45,213 nt of DNA from Cyanobacteria bacterium RYN_339. Lineage in GTDB: Bacteria > Cyanobacteriota > Sericytochromatia > S15B-MN24 > JAQBPE01. Position numbers and translations under genes: made by a program. Where the stretch lies: contig JAQBPE010000001.1 of assembly GCA_028287685.1 (NCBI GenBank), positions 1-45,213 of the forward strand, read 5' to 3'. Positions 1-7,024 of the stretch are shown here, piece after piece; positions within the stretch are counted from its first letter, which is position 1; every line of letters begins with the position of its first letter. A model generated the notes under the pieces. It was not told where the DNA came from and ran no database searches. It saw only the letters and a program-made list of their open reading frames with translations.

Positions 1-1
1 G

Positions 2-1267
2 CCGGCGGCCGCGCCCTTGCACCAGAACGCGGGCGTCCTGATCGCCGCGGCGCCCGCGCCCGGCAAGGTAGAAGCCCCCACGGCCCGGCCGAACGCCTTC
101 GCGCATCGCCCGGTCGCAGCCCCTAAGCCGGCGCCCGTGCCTGTTGAGCCCACGCGCCTCGACGGCGCGCACGTGCACGGCGACGAACTCGTGATCGATA
201 CCCATGGCGGCACGCCCAGCTTCACCGTGCTGGGCGGCAACGCCCACTTGTTGTTGCTGTCCGTCGAGAACATGCCCCTTACCGGGCAGGGCAAGCTCAT
301 GCCGATCGGCGTGAACGGCATCAAGCAAGTGCGCGCGGCCTTGTACGACAACCGCGGCCCCGTCACCCACCTGGCCATCGACACCGACGGCAGCGTGCGC
401 CTGACGCCCATGGTCGACGCGGCGGGCAACATCCGGTTGCGCATCACGGGCCCGAACGTCAACGCCAACGCATCGTCGCAAGCGGACGTGGCGACCTCCG
501 CGGTGACCGCCACGACGGAGCTCCACGCCCCCAAGCCGGTCGCGAAGCCGGCCGCCAAGCCCATCGCCAAGCCCGCTGCGAAGCCGCAGGCCAAGGCGAA
601 GCCGGCGCCGAAGCCGCGCCTGGTCAGGAAGCCCCAAGCCCCGAAGCCCATGGCGGTTGCGCCCAAGCCTACGGGCCTGGCCGCGCCCACCCCCCTCGGC
701 GCGCCGGCCGGCTTGAACAAGGGTCAGCAGGCGGCGCATCCGACGGCCACGCCCACGCCGATGGCCGTCCCGCATGGCGGCGCGCCCGCTGCCGCGACGC
801 CTCGCCAGGCCGCATCCGGGCGTGCCAAGGTCTCCTTCGACTCGCGCCACCTCGAACAGACGCCGACCGCGTCTTACCGCTTCCCGCTGGAGCGCGACAA
901 GGCCACGGGCCGCGTGAACCCGTTCAAGCCCATCCCCAACCCGATGTCTTCCCCCCTTGGGCTGCCCGGTGGCGGGTCCGATGGGCCGTCGGTCAACGGC
1001 AAGCCCGCGCCCCTACCGCAAGTGCCCGCGGCCCCTGGCGGGGCGCCCGGCACGGCAAACAAGCCTGGGGAAGCGGGTTACAAGCTCCAGGCCGTAATGA
1101 TTGGAGGCGGATCGCCGCCCCAGGCGCTTGTTTCCGTCGGTGGACACACGCTCGTTGTGGGTTTAAACCAATCCCTGCCCGGGAATGTTAAGGTCAAATC
1201 GATCCAGACCGATTACGTCATCCTGTCGGCCGACGGCCGGACCATCCGCTTGAACCTCAAGAGGTAA
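2..1267 (+). CDS. Type IV pilus AMIN/PilP-like protein, 5' truncated
   Basis: The frame is open to the left edge, so the N-terminus is missing; a TTG at 17 is not a credible start. The visible part begins with a beta-rich segment (about residues 50-155) with the feel of an AMIN domain, as found at the N-terminus of PilQ and related envelope proteins. An Ala/Pro/Lys-rich linker (about 165-290) with repeated KPAAKP units follows. The C-terminal 65 residues (QAVMIGGG, ALVSVGGHTLVVG, VKSIQTDYVILSADG) resemble the PilP/GspC homology region that contacts the secretin in the periplasm. The next gene, 26 bp on, is the pilus ATPase, which supports a pilus alignment role. Family is inferred by pattern; a GspC-type reading is the alternative. 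Confidence 0.6.
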   Translation, partial: PAAAPLHQNAGVLIAAAPAPGKVEAPTARPNAFAHRPVAAPKPAPVPVEPTRLDGAHVHGDELVIDTHGGTPSFTVLGGNAHLLLLSVENMPLTGQGKLMPIGVNGIKQVRAALYDNRGPVTHLAIDTDGSVRLTPMVDAAGNIRLRITGPNVNANASSQADVATSAVTATTELHAPKPVAKPAAKPIAKPAAKPQAKAKPAPKPRLVRKPQAPKPMAVAPKPTGLAAPTPLGAPAGLNKGQQAAHPTATPTPMAVPHGGAPAAATPRQAASGRAKVSFDSRHLEQTPTASYRFPLERDKATGRVNPFKPIPNPMSSPLGLPGGGSDGPSVNGKPAPLPQVPAAPGGAPGTANKPGEAGYKLQAVMIGGGSPPQALVSVGGHTLVVGLNQSLPGNVKVKSIQTDYVILSADGRTIRLNLKR

Positions 1268-1293
1268 AGCGGCTCCCACCGCGAAGGGACCGC

Positions 1294-3045
1294 ATGGGCC
1301 AAGTCACGGAAACACCACAAGCAGACAAGATCGGCGAGTGGCTGGTTAATCTCGGCATGATCACCCGGCGCCAGCTCGCCGTATCGCTCGAAGTCCGGGA
1401 CCAGAACCACGTCACGCTCGAAGAAGCGCTCGTCGAGCAGCGCTTCCTGACGGACGACGAACTCAACGGCGCTACGCGCCTGCAGGCCGTCCTGGGCACG
1501 ATCCCGTCGTTGGCCGAGTTCCCGGTCGAGGACGGCGTCTTGCCGTTGATCCCGGAGCCCGTGGCGCGCCAGAAGTCGATCGTGCCGCTGATGCGGTTGG
1601 GCGATCGCCTCGTGATCGCGTACGGCCGCTCGACGGACGCCTACCAGCGCGACTACGACGTGAAGCTGCTGGACCAGGTCTCGCACCTGACGGGCCTGAT
1701 GGTCGTGGGCGTCGGCTTCAAGAAGGAAGACATCACGGCGGCGATCGACCCGCTGTATGGCAAGAACACCAGCAGCGCCTTGGTGGAGCAGGCAGTCAGG
1801 CTCGGCGGCACCACCAAGCAGTCGCAAGCCAAGATGGTCACGACGCTGGACGAGGCGAAGAAGGCGGGTGACGAAGAAGCCCCCATCGTCGAGCTGGTCA
1901 ACCAAATCTTGATCAAGGCGATCGACACCGGCGCCTCCGACTTGCACCTCGAGCCCTACGAGCAGAAGTTGGACGTGCGCCTGCGCATGGACGGCGTGTT
2001 GCAGACCATCATGTCCCTGCCCAAGCAGGTGGAGAGCGCGGTCGTCAGCCGCGTGAAGATCCTCTGCGACATGAACATCGCGGAGCGCCGCCGCCCTCAG
2101 GACGGCCGCTTCTCCATCCGCTACCAGGGCGCCAAGATCGACTTCCGCGTGGCCGTCATCGCGGTCCACTGGGGCGAGAAGGTCGTTATGCGCTTGCTGA
2201 GGCCCAAGACCATCGCGCTGGGCCTCGAGGCCCTGGGCTTCGACCCGGAAGACCTCGAGAAGCTCGACCGCTACATCAATGCGCCCAACGGCATCATGCT
2301 GGTCACCGGGCCCACCGGCTCGGGCAAGACCTCGACGTTGTACGCCTCGCTGTCTGCCATGGACAAGAACTCCGACTCGATCGTCACGATCGAGGACCCC
2401 GTCGAGTTCCCGGTCGAGGGCATCTCGCAGATTCAGGCGAACGCCAAAATCGGCCTGACCTTCGCAGCCGCCCTGCGCACCATCCTGCGCCTGGACCCGG
2501 ACACGATCATGCTGGGCGAAATCCGAGACAAGGAAACGGGCGAAATCGCCATCGAAGCTGCCTTGACGGGCCACATGGTGCTCTCGACCCTGCACACCAA
2601 CTCCACCGTAGAAACCATCAGCCGCCTGGTTGACATGGGCATTCCGCCCTTCATGGTCTCGGCGACGCTGCTCTGCGTGGTGGCCCAGCGCCTCGTCCGC
2701 AAGGTCTGCAAGACCTGCTACGAGGAGTACGAGGCCACCACCGAGGAGAAGGAGTTCCTGGGCGTGCCGTTGGAGGAGCCCTTCACCCTGGCGCGCGGCA
2801 AGGGCTGCGACACGTGCAACCAAACCGGGCACAAGGGTCAGCTGGGCGTCTTCGAGATCCTCGAGGTCACCCGCACGATCAAGGACATGATCAACCGCGA
2901 GGAGAGCGCGCTCGCCATGCTGGACGCCGCGCAGAAGAACGGGATGCTGACCTTGCTGGATGACGGCAAGAAGAAGGCCCGGCGCCGCCAGACCAGCGTC
3001 GACGAGGTCATCCGTGTGCTTGGCCGCGGCCTCAAGGAAGAATAG
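1294..3045 (+). CDS. pilB: Type IV pilus extension ATPase PilB (GspE family)
   Basis: A 583-residue cytoplasmic hexameric motor ATPase that powers pilin polymerisation. An N-terminal MshEN/GspE-N-like domain (about 1-150) begins GEWLVNLGMITRRQL. The core has the Walker A motif GPTGSGKT at residues 339-346, an Asp box (VTIEDPVEF), the Walker B region LGEIRDKETGEIAIEA and the His box LTGHMVLSTLHTNS. Near the C-terminus the cysteines of CKTC and CDTC form the zinc site usual for GspE/PilB. Length is normal for PilB. The ATG at 1294 lies after a purine-rich GAAGGGA. It sits between a PilP-like gene and minor prepilin genes, so PilB is preferred over GspE of type II secretion. PilT, PilC and PilMNO are not in the window. 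Confidence 0.93.
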   Translation: MGQVTETPQADKIGEWLVNLGMITRRQLAVSLEVRDQNHVTLEEALVEQRFLTDDELNGATRLQAVLGTIPSLAEFPVEDGVLPLIPEPVARQKSIVPLMRLGDRLVIAYGRSTDAYQRDYDVKLLDQVSHLTGLMVVGVGFKKEDITAAIDPLYGKNTSSALVEQAVRLGGTTKQSQAKMVTTLDEAKKAGDEEAPIVELVNQILIKAIDTGASDLHLEPYEQKLDVRLRMDGVLQTIMSLPKQVESAVVSRVKILCDMNIAERRRPQDGRFSIRYQGAKIDFRVAVIAVHWGEKVVMRLLRPKTIALGLEALGFDPEDLEKLDRYINAPNGIMLVTGPTGSGKTSTLYASLSAMDKNSDSIVTIEDPVEFPVEGISQIQANAKIGLTFAAALRTILRLDPDTIMLGEIRDKETGEIAIEAALTGHMVLSTLHTNSTVETISRLVDMGIPPFMVSATLLCVVAQRLVRKVCKTCYEEYEATTEEKEFLGVPLEEPFTLARGKGCDTCNQTGHKGQLGVFEILEVTRTIKDMINREESALAMLDAAQKNGMLTLLDDGKKKARRRQTSVDEVIRVLGRGLKEE

Positions 3046-3063
3046 CTCGCCCGGCGGGCAAGC
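3045..3063 (+). terminator. Hairpin after pilB, possible weak terminator
   Basis: Just after the pilB stop, an 8-bp stem with one mismatch (GCTCGCCC with GGGCAAGC) closes a 3-base loop. No U-run follows directly; a short AATTTT lies about 10 bases downstream, so termination would be partial at best. Confidence 0.3.
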
Positions 3064-3076
3064 AAGCGTAACAATT

Positions 3077-3105
3077 TTGACATAGTCCGGTTACACGCTG
3101 GTTAC
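3077..3105 (+). promoter_or_regulatory. Candidate promoter and GGTTAC direct repeats ahead of minor pilin genes
   Basis: The 159-bp gap after pilB is the first noncoding stretch of the pilus cluster. It holds an exact TTGACA at 3077-3082 and two direct GGTTAC repeats at 3089-3094 and 3100-3105 (11-bp period). An 11-bp period on one helix face is typical of response-regulator sites. No good -10 box lies at the standard distance, so activator-dependent transcription of the minor pilin genes is only a suggestion. Confidence 0.3.
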
Positions 3106-3204
3106 CCATACCTTGCTACAACAAAGGGTATAGGAACGGTTGAATGTGTTCGTGCAAACGGGCCATTGACGCAGATCCTACCTACCACGAGTTGAGGAAG
3201 CACT

Positions 3205-3711
3205 ATGGAAGTCGTCAAGCCGTGCCGAGGCCGGCGCCGCGGGAACCTGGTTGTAACGGCATTCTTCATCGTCTTGGGGCTCGGCGTGATCACGGCCGGC
3301 ATCGAAACCATGTTGGGCGAGCAGATCCGGCAGGCCAGCGACATCCAGTCGATCGGCCTGGCCAAGCTCCAGTGCTATTACCTGGCCGAGATGGGCCTCA
3401 ACCACGTGATGTTCGAGGGCAACAAGAACCCCACCACCAACCCGGATACGTTCCCGGTCAGCACCGCCGCCGGCCAGGGCACCCGCTTCGATTTCAAGAC
3501 CAACGTGGAGCTCGTCCGCAACAACGTAAACGGGCAGGCTTACTGCACGGTGATCCGGAAGGTCACCAACCCGAACAACGTCACGTTCCAGGTGCAGGCG
3601 CACCTGGTCACCACCGCCGGCACCTTCGACCGCGTGATCGAGTTCGTGACGCAGAAGAAGGCCGGAACGGGCCAGCCCTGGGTGATGGCCGGCTACTCGG
3701 TGATCCAGTGA
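3205..3711 (+). CDS. PilX-like minor pilus assembly protein
   Basis: 168 residues. A basic start (RRRG) is followed by one hydrophobic helix (NLVVTAFFIVLGLGVITAG) and then the segment KLQCYYLAEMGLNHVMFE. An 'AE-x-GL' helix about 30 residues after the membrane segment marks PilX_N-type pilus assembly proteins, which also lack the Glu5 of major pilins, as here. The rest is a beta-rich soluble domain with two cysteines. Upstream codons in the same frame are not needed: the ATG at 3205 follows GAGGAAG at a good distance. The stop overlaps the start of the next prepilin gene by one base (TGATG), so the three minor pilin genes are translationally coupled. PilX proteins prime pilus assembly in a complex with PilV, PilW and PilY1. 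Confidence 0.65.
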   Translation: MEVVKPCRGRRRGNLVVTAFFIVLGLGVITAGIETMLGEQIRQASDIQSIGLAKLQCYYLAEMGLNHVMFEGNKNPTTNPDTFPVSTAAGQGTRFDFKTNVELVRNNVNGQAYCTVIRKVTNPNNVTFQVQAHLVTTAGTFDRVIEFVTQKKAGTGQPWVMAGYSVIQ

Positions 3712-4157
3712 TGAGGGCGCGTAAGTCCTCGGCCCGCCGTGGCTTCACCCTGTTGGATGTGGCGTTTGCCGCCGTGATCTTGATCGTCGGGACCATGGCG
3801 ATGGGGCGCTTCTTCACCAGCATCTACACCCAGCTGAGCCCGAAGGGCGAGTGGGGCGGCCTGCGCCGGTACTTGTTGGCCGAAGAGATGCTGCGCGCTC
3901 AGGCTGAAGGCCTGCGGGTGCTGCACGACATTCCCTTGACCGACGTGCAGTGCAAGCTGGTTGCCGAGCCTGTTGGGATGAACTACTCCATGACCATCAC
4001 GCGCACCCAGGCGCCGGCCCAGCTGACGGAACAGCTGTATTACTACGACATCATCATCACCCAGGGTCTCAACAACCAGAAGATCGGCTCGCTCAGCATG
4101 TCGACCGTGCGCGCGATCGGAAGCCTAGGAGGGCAAGATGAGAAAATCGGCCTTTAA
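3711..4157 (+). CDS. PilV-like type IV prepilin
   Basis: 148 residues with a class III prepilin signal: RRGFTLLDVAFAAVILIVG. The prepilin peptidase site falls between G and F, and position +5 is Asp instead of the usual Glu, a conservative change. A short soluble domain follows with a single cysteine. The start ATG overlaps the preceding stop by one base and the 3' end overlaps the next prepilin gene by 20 bases. Position between PilX-like and PilW-like genes and the size suggest the PilV role in a minor-pilin tip complex. A T2SS pseudopilin (GspI-like) is the alternative. An upstream in-frame extension exists but lies inside the previous gene and is rejected. Confidence 0.65.
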   Translation: MRARKSSARRGFTLLDVAFAAVILIVGTMAMGRFFTSIYTQLSPKGEWGGLRRYLLAEEMLRAQAEGLRVLHDIPLTDVQCKLVAEPVGMNYSMTITRTQAPAQLTEQLYYYDIIITQGLNNQKIGSLSMSTVRAIGSLGGQDEKIGL

Positions 4158-6894
4158 GCGGAAGGGACGCCGCGGCGGCTTCACGTTGATCGAGGTGGCC
4201 CTCGGCATCGTGATCGGCAGCATGATGTTGGCGACCACCGCCTACACCTCGAACGAGGTGCGCAAGGCGGTCAGCAACGTCTATGACGAAACCTTCCTCC
4301 AGACCGTATCGCGCGACACCCAGCTGAATCTCGACAAGTCGATGAACATGGTCAACAAGGACGGCGTGCCGGATAAGATCGCCGTGTCCGCGACCGGCAT
4401 GACCCTGGGCACCGCCCAGATCGGCTGGAGCCCCGCGGACGTGGCGAACGGCAAGCCGGGCGGCGACCTGCGCTGGAGCACCGACAACGGTACCTCCTGG
4501 AAGTCCATGGCCGACATCGGCTCGCGTGGCGACTTCGATAGCGCGGAGTTCGCGTACGGCAAGTTCACCACCAACGAAGACAACGACATCCCCACGCCGG
4601 ATCGCACGACCTACGCCTTGGACGACCGCGTGCGCAACGACCTGATGCGCGTCACGTCCGTATTGAAGAAGAACGACATGGTGCCGCTGTACCTCCAGCA
4701 GGTGCGCGCACCGCGTTCCCTGACCTGGAGCTGGAACCAGACGGCCATCAACGGTGACCCGGCGGTGGACTCCGACGGCGACGGCATCATGGACGACAAG
4801 GACGACTTCCCGCTGGACCCGACGCGCGCGTTCCGCGAGCGCTTCCCGGCCACCGGCGGCCAGACGGCCTCCCTGGCCTTCGAAGACCTGTACCCGACCA
4901 CCGGCGACGCGGACTTCAACGACCTGGTCAGCTCCTTCTTCATGAAGGAGACTTACGGACCGGGCACCAAGGACGCCGTGGCCGCTGCCAGCCGTCCGGC
5001 ACTGAAGCAAGTCTACATGCGCTTCTTCGCCCAGGCCCGTGGCGCCGGCTACAACCACGCCTTCCGCATGTACCTGGGCACGCTGGTGAAGGGTGGCGGC
5101 ACCGTGTCCGTGTACCGCTACGATCCTACCGGCCGCCAGGATTCCTCGCAGAAGTACACGATCGCCAGCAACCCCTACGTGGACATCTTCCCGGACACCA
5201 AGACCCAGCTGCCGGCCAGCTCCGACGGCTGGAGCACGAACGTGGTGCCCGGCACGACGGTCCGGCAATCGTGGTCCACGGTGGTCCAGGTGGACTTCGA
5301 CGACCCCACGCAGAACCGCTACGGCTTGACCCAGAAGGCGCCGTACGATCCGTTCTTGTTCGTGAAGGACACGTCCCAAGAGATCCATTTGCCACTGTTC
5401 GACAGCAACGCCGACGGCTTCTTGGACTCGTACAAGTTCCCTAGCGGCACCGTCAAGACCATGTTGGACACGCACAACGACGCCTTCGCGTTGATGGTGC
5501 CTACCAACTGGGCCTGGCCGCTGGAAGGCCAGAAGATCGACGACGCCTTCCCCAAGTACCGGGCCTGGGTCACCGCCAACCGGCCGTCCACGACGGACTG
5601 GTACCTGTTCCCGCGGACGGACCGGTACAAGAACGCCTCCCTCAACACCGGCGGCGTCCCGGCGCCTACGCCGGCGCAGAACGCCGCCTCCCTACATGAC
5701 TACGATGCCTCGAACCAGGACCGTTTCTGCTACGTCTTCGATCCGAAGCTCTTCGTCAACGGCACCAACGCGTTCCTCGGCCCGACGGCCGTCGCAACGG
5801 CGGGCACGATCGTGGTCCAGGCCACGCCGACGCCGGCGCCCTTGCCTTCCGGTGCCACGACGCTTTACCCGATCGCCCTGAACAAGAACACCCTCACCAA
5901 CAAGAACCCGGGGGATTCGCTGGGTGACATCTTCTGCGGAGGGGCCTCCGGCAACTTCGGTTGGCTGAGCTGGGACGGCGACGGCTCCGCCCCGCGCCTG
6001 GCCACCAGCTTGGCCGTCCCCGGCGACTCCACCACGTACATCAACCCCGACGACACCACGGACCACATCATCAACATCGGTGACTGGATCCGCGGCAACA
6101 CGGGCATCAGCAACTCGTCGTCCGTGCGCAGCAACCTCAACAAGCTGATGAACTACGACATCGTGGTCCCGGTCTGGGACAGCTGCACCGGCACCGGCGC
6201 CAACGCCAAGTACCACACCTACGCCTTCGCCAAGGTGCGCATCACGGACTACGTGTTGCCGAACCAGAACCGCATCACGGCGACCTACATGGGGTACGCC
6301 GATGCCGTGGGCCTACCGTCTACGGCACCGACGACCGCACCCTCGGCCACGCCGACGCCGGCCCCTTCGGCCAGCCCCAGCGCAGGCGCGTCGCCCACGC
6401 CATCGCCCACGGCAACCCCCGCGGCCATCTCCGCGACCAACATCCAGCCCATCGCGCTCAACGCCACCGTGATTGCAGGCAAGGCCAACAACACCAACCT
6501 CGGCAGCATCAGCTCCGGCGTCGGCAGCGGCAACTTCTGCTGGGTCACCTGGAACGGCGATTCGCAGGAAGGCACCTGGCGCACCAACCTCGCCATCCCC
6601 GGCGTTGCGGGCTCCTACATCAACCCGGCGAACGCGTCGGACCACCACCTGGACGTGGGCGATCGCCTGATTGCCTTCACCGACCTCACCAACTCGTCGA
6701 ACAACCGCACCGAGCTGGACAACCTGATCGACAACAACATCGTCATCGTGGTCCCCATCTTCAACGGCGTCACCGCCGGCCAGGTCGCGGTCAACGGCTT
6801 CGCCAAGGTGACGGTCGAGGCCCGGTCGCTGAACGCCGGCACCGACACCCTCAACCTGGTCTTTATCAAGACCTGTGACTCGGCCGGCAACTAA
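4138..6894 (+). CDS. Giant type IV prepilin with LruC domain and two C-terminal repeats
   Basis: 918 residues, several times the size of a normal minor pilin. The N-terminus is a canonical prepilin leader, RRGGFTLIEVALGIVIGS, with Glu at +5. About residues 211-500 look like a LruC domain: a calcium-binding-type stretch (DSDGDGIMDDKDDFPLDP), then LAFEDLYPTTGDADFNDLV, and later ENPxG-like and W-rich segments. A Pro/Thr/Ala linker (about 721-763) separates two copies of a roughly 150-residue domain (573-718 and 765-915). They share GNF-W-W-GD, a YINP-DH-IGD segment, NSSS/NSSN and a final FAKV. Such domains occur in surface proteins of unclear function. It occupies the PilW position after PilX- and PilV-like genes, so it may sit at the pilus tip as an adhesin. 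It ends the pilus operon; a strong hairpin follows. Confidence 0.75.
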   Translation: MRKSAFKRKGRRGGFTLIEVALGIVIGSMMLATTAYTSNEVRKAVSNVYDETFLQTVSRDTQLNLDKSMNMVNKDGVPDKIAVSATGMTLGTAQIGWSPADVANGKPGGDLRWSTDNGTSWKSMADIGSRGDFDSAEFAYGKFTTNEDNDIPTPDRTTYALDDRVRNDLMRVTSVLKKNDMVPLYLQQVRAPRSLTWSWNQTAINGDPAVDSDGDGIMDDKDDFPLDPTRAFRERFPATGGQTASLAFEDLYPTTGDADFNDLVSSFFMKETYGPGTKDAVAAASRPALKQVYMRFFAQARGAGYNHAFRMYLGTLVKGGGTVSVYRYDPTGRQDSSQKYTIASNPYVDIFPDTKTQLPASSDGWSTNVVPGTTVRQSWSTVVQVDFDDPTQNRYGLTQKAPYDPFLFVKDTSQEIHLPLFDSNADGFLDSYKFPSGTVKTMLDTHNDAFALMVPTNWAWPLEGQKIDDAFPKYRAWVTANRPSTTDWYLFPRTDRYKNASLNTGGVPAPTPAQNAASLHDYDASNQDRFCYVFDPKLFVNGTNAFLGPTAVATAGTIVVQATPTPAPLPSGATTLYPIALNKNTLTNKNPGDSLGDIFCGGASGNFGWLSWDGDGSAPRLATSLAVPGDSTTYINPDDTTDHIINIGDWIRGNTGISNSSSVRSNLNKLMNYDIVVPVWDSCTGTGANAKYHTYAFAKVRITDYVLPNQNRITATYMGYADAVGLPSTAPTTAPSATPTPAPSASPSAGASPTPSPTATPAAISATNIQPIALNATVIAGKANNTNLGSISSGVGSGNFCWVTWNGDSQEGTWRTNLAIPGVAGSYINPANASDHHLDVGDRLIAFTDLTNSSNNRTELDNLIDNNIVIVVPIFNGVTAGQVAVNGFAKVTVEARSLNAGTDTLNLVFIKTCDSAGN

Positions 6895-6915
6895 CGATTC
6901 CGGTACCCAGGAGAC

Positions 6916-6948
6916 TCGAGGCCTCGCCCAACCCGGGCGGGGCCTCGA
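6916..6948 (+). terminator. Strong hairpin terminator after the pilus genes
   Basis: A 14-bp stem (6916-6929 with 6935-6948, one G-U pair) closes a 5-base loop, 22 bases after the prepilin stop. The following bases (AACTATTTGG) are only mildly U-rich. It most likely separates the pilus operon from lipoprotein cassette A. Confidence 0.6.
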
Positions 6949-7024
6949 ACTATTTGGTCGGATCCGCCTTCGGGCCAGGTACCAGCTAGCAAGCTTGGGG
7001 TACGAAGCGCATGGAGGGGAATCG

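Noticed and set aside
1213-2832. 539-residue open frame antisense to pilB
   Set aside because: Rich in His, Arg, Val and Gln with no motif, and lies wholly over a clear PilB gene; a shadow of high-GC codon bias.
4093-5475. 460-residue open frame antisense to the large prepilin
   Set aside because: Val/Arg/His-rich shadow of a protein with clear prepilin and LruC motifs on the other strand.
5854-6890. Flp/Tad pilus system
   Set aside because: Only the C-terminal repeat recalls Tad-like proteins; the leader and neighbours are type IVa pilus type and no Tad ATPase is present.
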